Part shown: positions 32,850 through 35,397 of the stretch, piece after piece
Position numbering within the stretch: position 1 is the stretch's first letter
Layout of the letters: every line of letters begins with the position of its first letter
Source: an uncultured Bacilli bacterium
GTDB taxonomy: Bacteria > Bacillota_I > Bacilli_A > RFN20 > CAG-826
Assembly (NCBI GenBank): GCA_944358895.1
Contig: CALVSB010000014.1
Location: forward strand, 1-35,397
Length of the DNA: 35,397 nucleotides
Direction of reading: 5' to 3'
The notes under the pieces: model-generated
What the model was told of the DNA's origin: nothing
The model's input: the letters and a program-made list of their open reading frames with translations, nothing else
Database searches by the model: none
Program-made: the position numbers and the translations under genes

Positions 32850-33786
32850 GGTTCCGCCTCTTAGCAAGCTCGACGAGGAATTTGGCAAGGCCCGCCCGAT
32901 TGATGCTACCGAGCTTCCCGCGGAGGAAGAGGTCGCGGGGATCCTCGCCTTCCTTCACGAGCTTCTCGAGGGAAAAGATTGCGGCCCCGCGCCCTTTCTT
33001 GGCGATCAGCTTGATTTGGGGAAGAAGGAAGAGCCGCTTGGTATCGAGCAAGGTGATGTCGTGGGAAGCGAAGACCAACTGGGCCCCGGGATTGTCGATG
33101 TTGTTGAAAAGGGAAACGATGGCCCGGGTGAGGACGAAGGAGAGTCCGGAGTCGAACTCGTCGATGAAGAGGGCTTTTTCCTCGACGAGGGCATCGACGA
33201 CATGGGGAACGAGGGCCGCGGCCCGCCTCGTTCCAAGAGAGGAGAGGTCTTCGTGCCCCTTTTCGATATCAAGGCCCAAGGAAGAGAGTAGGAGCCGGCT
33301 CAAAGCATCATCCTTCGGGTGTTCAGGCAGGTCATCCATGAAGAGGACCTCGAGGCGGCGGCCTTGCTCGAGGAAGGGTTGCCTCGCTTCATCGCTTAGC
33401 AAGGAACTCTCGCCTTCCGCCCCATCGAAGCGTTCATATAAGAACGCTTTCTTCGAAGCGTCGTAGGCGAAGGAATAAACATGGCACTGGCCATCCAGGG
33501 AGAAGGAAGCATCCATCTTCACCACCGCATCCTTCGCATGGACATTCGGCTCGGCATAGGAGGCGATATCTTCCCCAAGAAGGGCTTTCTTAAGGAGGAA
33601 AACCGCTTCAAGGAAGGAGGTTTTGCCGACGTTATTGCCAGAAAAGATGGCCGCGGACTTGTAGAGGAGACTCCTTCCTTCCCGGAGATAGTTTCCCTGC
33701 AGGCGGTCGCTTTTCTTAGCCCTGAGGGAAAACTTCTGAGGAGCGAGGAAGGCCTTGAAATTCGAAAGGCGTATATCCTTGATCAT
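32842..33786 (-). CDS. ABC-type/SMC-like ATPase (COG1106, RloA-like)
   Basis: 314 residues from the ATG at 33786. It starts with the RecF/OLD-like signature IKDIRLSNFKAF, then Walker A GNNVGKTS (50-57), Walker B LFIDEFDSGLS (206-216) and the switch histidine ASHD (242); the signature region is near DLSSLGTRR. It is a soluble ATPase of the AAA_15/AAA_21 type, not a transporter subunit. It is coupled by an eight-base overlap to the TOPRIM-like gene, so the two form one system, probably a defence module. TATCAT lies six bases before the ATG with no Shine-Dalgarno sequence. The gene is divergent from the GH32 gene, with 93 bases between. Confidence 0.8.
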   Translation of the reverse strand: MIKDIRLSNFKAFLAPQKFSLRAKKSDRLQGNYLREGRSLLYKSAAIFSGNNVGKTSFLEAVFLLKKALLGEDIASYAEPNVHAKDAVVKMDASFSLDGQCHVYSFAYDASKKAFLYERFDGAEGESSLLSDEARQPFLEQGRRLEVLFMDDLPEHPKDDALSRLLLSSLGLDIEKGHEDLSSLGTRRAAALVPHVVDALVEEKALFIDEFDSGLSFVLTRAIVSLFNNIDNPGAQLVFASHDITLLDTKRLFLLPQIKLIAKKGRGAAIFSLEKLVKEGEDPRDLFLRGKLGSINRAGLAKFLVELAKRRNHG

Positions 33787-33792
33787 GGACCA

Positions 33793-33798
33793 ATGATA
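33793..33798 (-). promoter_or_regulatory. -10 box (TATCAT) six bases before the ATPase start codon
   Basis: TATCAT, then TGGTCC, then ATG on the minus strand. The expected transcription start coincides with the start codon. The -35 element is weak at the usual distance. Confidence 0.4.
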
Positions 33799-33879
33799 GC
33801 GTAAGAGGCCTCTATCGCCCAAACAAAGAGACGGGCCTTGGTTCCAATTTGCCTATGGCTCGCCTTTAATAAAGGGGCC

Positions 33880-35280
33880 ATGTCAAAACCGCTTTCTTCC
33901 TATCGCCCTCTCTATCACCTAAGCCCGCCCCGTGGATGGATGAACGACCCCAACGGCTTCTCCTATGTCGACGGACGTTATGAACTCTTCTACCAGTACC
34001 ATGAACTCGAGGGAGAGGGATCGACCCATCTTTCCTGGCGGCTCGCTTCCTCAAAGGATCTCGTTTCCTACGAAGACGAAGGGGTGAAATTGACCCCGTG
34101 CTTCGCCTATGAGGGAATCGGAGAAGAAGGGGGCGGTTGCTTCTCCGGAAGCCGTTACCGCACGAAGGGCGGCGACTATCTCCTTTACGCGGCCGCCTCG
34201 ACGCGCCTTGGGCAAAGCGTCGCCTTGGCCAGGAAAGACGGCTCTTGTTACCGGCAGCTTCCCGAGAACCCGATTGCCCTGCCGCCGCCTTTCGTCAAGA
34301 AGGATTCCTTCCGCGATCCCTACTGCTTTGCCTTCGGTGGCCGTGACTACTTCATCATCGGGGCTTCTTCGACGCTTGGTAAGGGCTTGATTCTCCTTTA
34401 TGAACTCCGTGGCGTCGAAGCCATTTACCGGGGTGTCTTCTTCGACGACGAAGACGTGACGATGTTCGAATGCCCCTGCCTTCTTTTTCTCAATGGGAAA
34501 GCGGTTCTCATCGTTTCCCCGATAGGCCTTCACGAAGAAGGAAACCACCACCGAAACAAGACAAACAATGTCTATCTGATCGGACACATAAATGACGACG
34601 GGCGCTTCGTGGAAGAAACCGGCTACCTCGACCTAGACGAAGGCTTCGACTACTACGCAGCCCAGGGAATAAATCGCCCCGGGAAGGAGAATGAGGCTCT
34701 TCTAACGGCCTGGCTTTGCCTCTGGAACAAGGAGACGTCTTTCATCCCGACGAAGGAAAAGGATGGTTATCTAGGGACGATGGCCCTGCCCCGCCTGTTG
34801 ATGGTCAAGGAAGGAAAACTATGGCAAAAGCCCCTTCCTTCACTCGAAAAGTACCTAAAAAGCGGGAAGGCGGAAGCAATGCACGAAGGCGAAAGGAAGG
34901 ATGTCTCCCTCGCGAGCCGTTTGCGAATCGAGGGAGAAAGCGAAGGGCTTTCCCTCTCTTTCTTCGTCAACTCGCATGGGGCGGTTCGCCTTTCGTACGA
35001 TCCCCTTCGCAGGGAAGCCATCCTCCGGATCGAAGACGACCGGCGGGAAAGTTTTCTTATCTACGAAGGCGAGGAACGCGTCATTGAACTAAAAGAGGGA
35101 CTGCGGACCATCGATGCCTATATTGACCGCTATATCCTCGAGCTCTGCTTCAACGATGGCGAAAAATGGGCCTCCCTCATGTACTATCCGCATTTGTCTG
35201 AGAGCGGCACGGCCGTCATCGAGGTAAATAACGGAGCCCTATCAATTAGGGAAGACGTGTTCGAAAGACCTTCAAAATAA
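33880..35280 (+). CDS. GH32 beta-fructosidase (sucrose-6-phosphate hydrolase type)
   Basis: 466 residues from the ATG at 33880, preceded by AAAGGGG; an earlier in-frame ATG (33838) lacks support. GH32 hallmarks are WMNDPNG (20-26, nucleophile Asp23), FRDP (144-147) and FECP (196-199, acid/base Glu197), in a five-bladed propeller (about 10-330) followed by a beta-sandwich domain (about 335-460). No signal peptide is seen, so it is cytoplasmic and probably hydrolyses sucrose, sucrose 6-phosphate or short fructans taken up by another system. No transporter or fructokinase gene lies next to it in the window, so the exact substrate is open. It is not obviously part of the rhamnose regulon. Confidence 0.9.
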   Translation: MSKPLSSYRPLYHLSPPRGWMNDPNGFSYVDGRYELFYQYHELEGEGSTHLSWRLASSKDLVSYEDEGVKLTPCFAYEGIGEEGGGCFSGSRYRTKGGDYLLYAAASTRLGQSVALARKDGSCYRQLPENPIALPPPFVKKDSFRDPYCFAFGGRDYFIIGASSTLGKGLILLYELRGVEAIYRGVFFDDEDVTMFECPCLLFLNGKAVLIVSPIGLHEEGNHHRNKTNNVYLIGHINDDGRFVEETGYLDLDEGFDYYAAQGINRPGKENEALLTAWLCLWNKETSFIPTKEKDGYLGTMALPRLLMVKEGKLWQKPLPSLEKYLKSGKAEAMHEGERKDVSLASRLRIEGESEGLSLSFFVNSHGAVRLSYDPLRREAILRIEDDRRESFLIYEGEERVIELKEGLRTIDAYIDRYILELCFNDGEKWASLMYYPHLSESGTAVIEVNNGALSIREDVFERPSK

Positions 35281-35354
35281 GATAGAAATTACCCAAAAAG
35301 GATTAATTCGGGAGTAACCAGAATCTTCGTATTACTTTTGAACTAAGGTAATCC
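35281..35354. other. AT-rich intergenic region after the GH32 gene
   Basis: 74 bases with no credible gene and no strong terminator. Short ATTACC/GGGAGTAA elements form at most an imperfect hairpin. Confidence 0.5.
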
Positions 35355-35397
35355 TGTACCCCAAAGGGAGGCGCCAAGCCGCTCGAGAAGGGTATAA
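35355..35397 (+). mobile_element. Left end of an insertion sequence, cut by the window edge
   Basis: TGTACCCCAAA (35355-35365) is the exact reverse complement of the last 11 bases of the IS end at 62-72, and starts with the TG expected of IS3-family ends. Only 43 bases of the element are inside the window and no transposase codons can be recognised. Confidence 0.45.

Noticed and set aside
62..35365. The whole window as one composite transposon
   Set aside because: The flanking inverted ends could bracket a composite element, but no target duplication can be seen and the contents include proS and tRNA-Ser, so broken assembly at IS copies is the simpler reading.
1..35397. CRISPR array
   Set aside because: No regularly spaced direct repeats of 25-40 bases were seen, and no cas-like gene is present.
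1..35397. TGA read as tryptophan (Mycoplasma-type code)
   Set aside because: Several genes end in TGA at positions that fit family length, and tryptophan is encoded by TGG throughout.

Overview
The window looks like a chromosomal piece of an uncultured Gram-positive bacterium of the Bacilli (perhaps a GC-rich relative of the Erysipelotrichales or Acholeplasmatales). The signs are five lipoproteins with a lipobox followed by Ser-rich linkers, a type-3 (archaeal-like) prolyl-tRNA synthetase, YtrA/DeoR-type regulators, a CUT1 sugar ABC transporter and many strong Shine-Dalgarno sequences. TGA is a stop codon and TGG encodes Trp, so the code is standard (table 11) and not the Mycoplasma code. Base composition is high in GC throughout, which creates many long antisense open frames that are not genes. 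The lineage call is inference. Both ends of the window look like ends of an IS3-family insertion sequence, which suggests a contig that broke at repeated IS copies.

Layout. Positions 1-72 hold the tail of an IS element. Positions 251-3456 (minus strand) hold proS behind a membrane protein with degenerate PAS/GGDEF/EAL-like domains. A tRNA-Ser(CGA) with its own promoter and terminator lies at 3549-3639. Positions 3808-6135 (plus) are a GntR (YtrA-like)-ABC ATPase-permease operon. Positions 6211-23755 are one 17.5-kb minus-strand block, apparently a single operon read from 23755 down: SGNH-hydrolase lipoprotein, sugar-binding lipoprotein, two permeases, two paralogous glycosidase-like lipoproteins, a giant Ig-repeat surface protein, GH78 alpha-L-rhamnosidase, then rhaA, rhaD and rhaB, closed by a strong terminator. 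A DeoR-family regulator (23887-24666) is divergent from it and is followed by a secreted GDPD lipoprotein (24797-26737). Convergent with that is a 993-residue GDPD-GH78 fusion protein (26738-29719). Positions 29904-30950 hold two small membrane proteins, 31025-32173 holds fucO (lactaldehyde reductase), 32283-33786 an ATPase/TOPRIM gene pair, and 33880-35280 a GH32 enzyme.

How it works together. The block encodes a complete path for a rhamnose-containing polymer or glycoside: capture and trimming outside the cell (surface protein, SGNH esterase, glycosidase-like lipoproteins, GDPD lipoprotein), uptake by a CUT1 ABC transporter whose ATPase is not encoded here, cytoplasmic release of L-rhamnose (GH78 and the fusion), and breakdown by RhaA, RhaB and RhaD to DHAP and L-lactaldehyde, which FucO reduces to 1,2-propanediol. 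Palindromic sites with core AAGCGCTT (one with a mismatch) precede the main operon, the GDPD lipoprotein, the fusion gene and fucO, tying these dispersed units into one probable LacI/CcpA-type regulon.

The most unusual point is the double presence of GDPD domains, one of them fused to a rhamnosidase-like module. This suggests a substrate carrying glycerophosphate on rhamnose, such as the rhamnose cell-wall polysaccharides of streptococci and related bacteria. That substrate assignment is a hypothesis.
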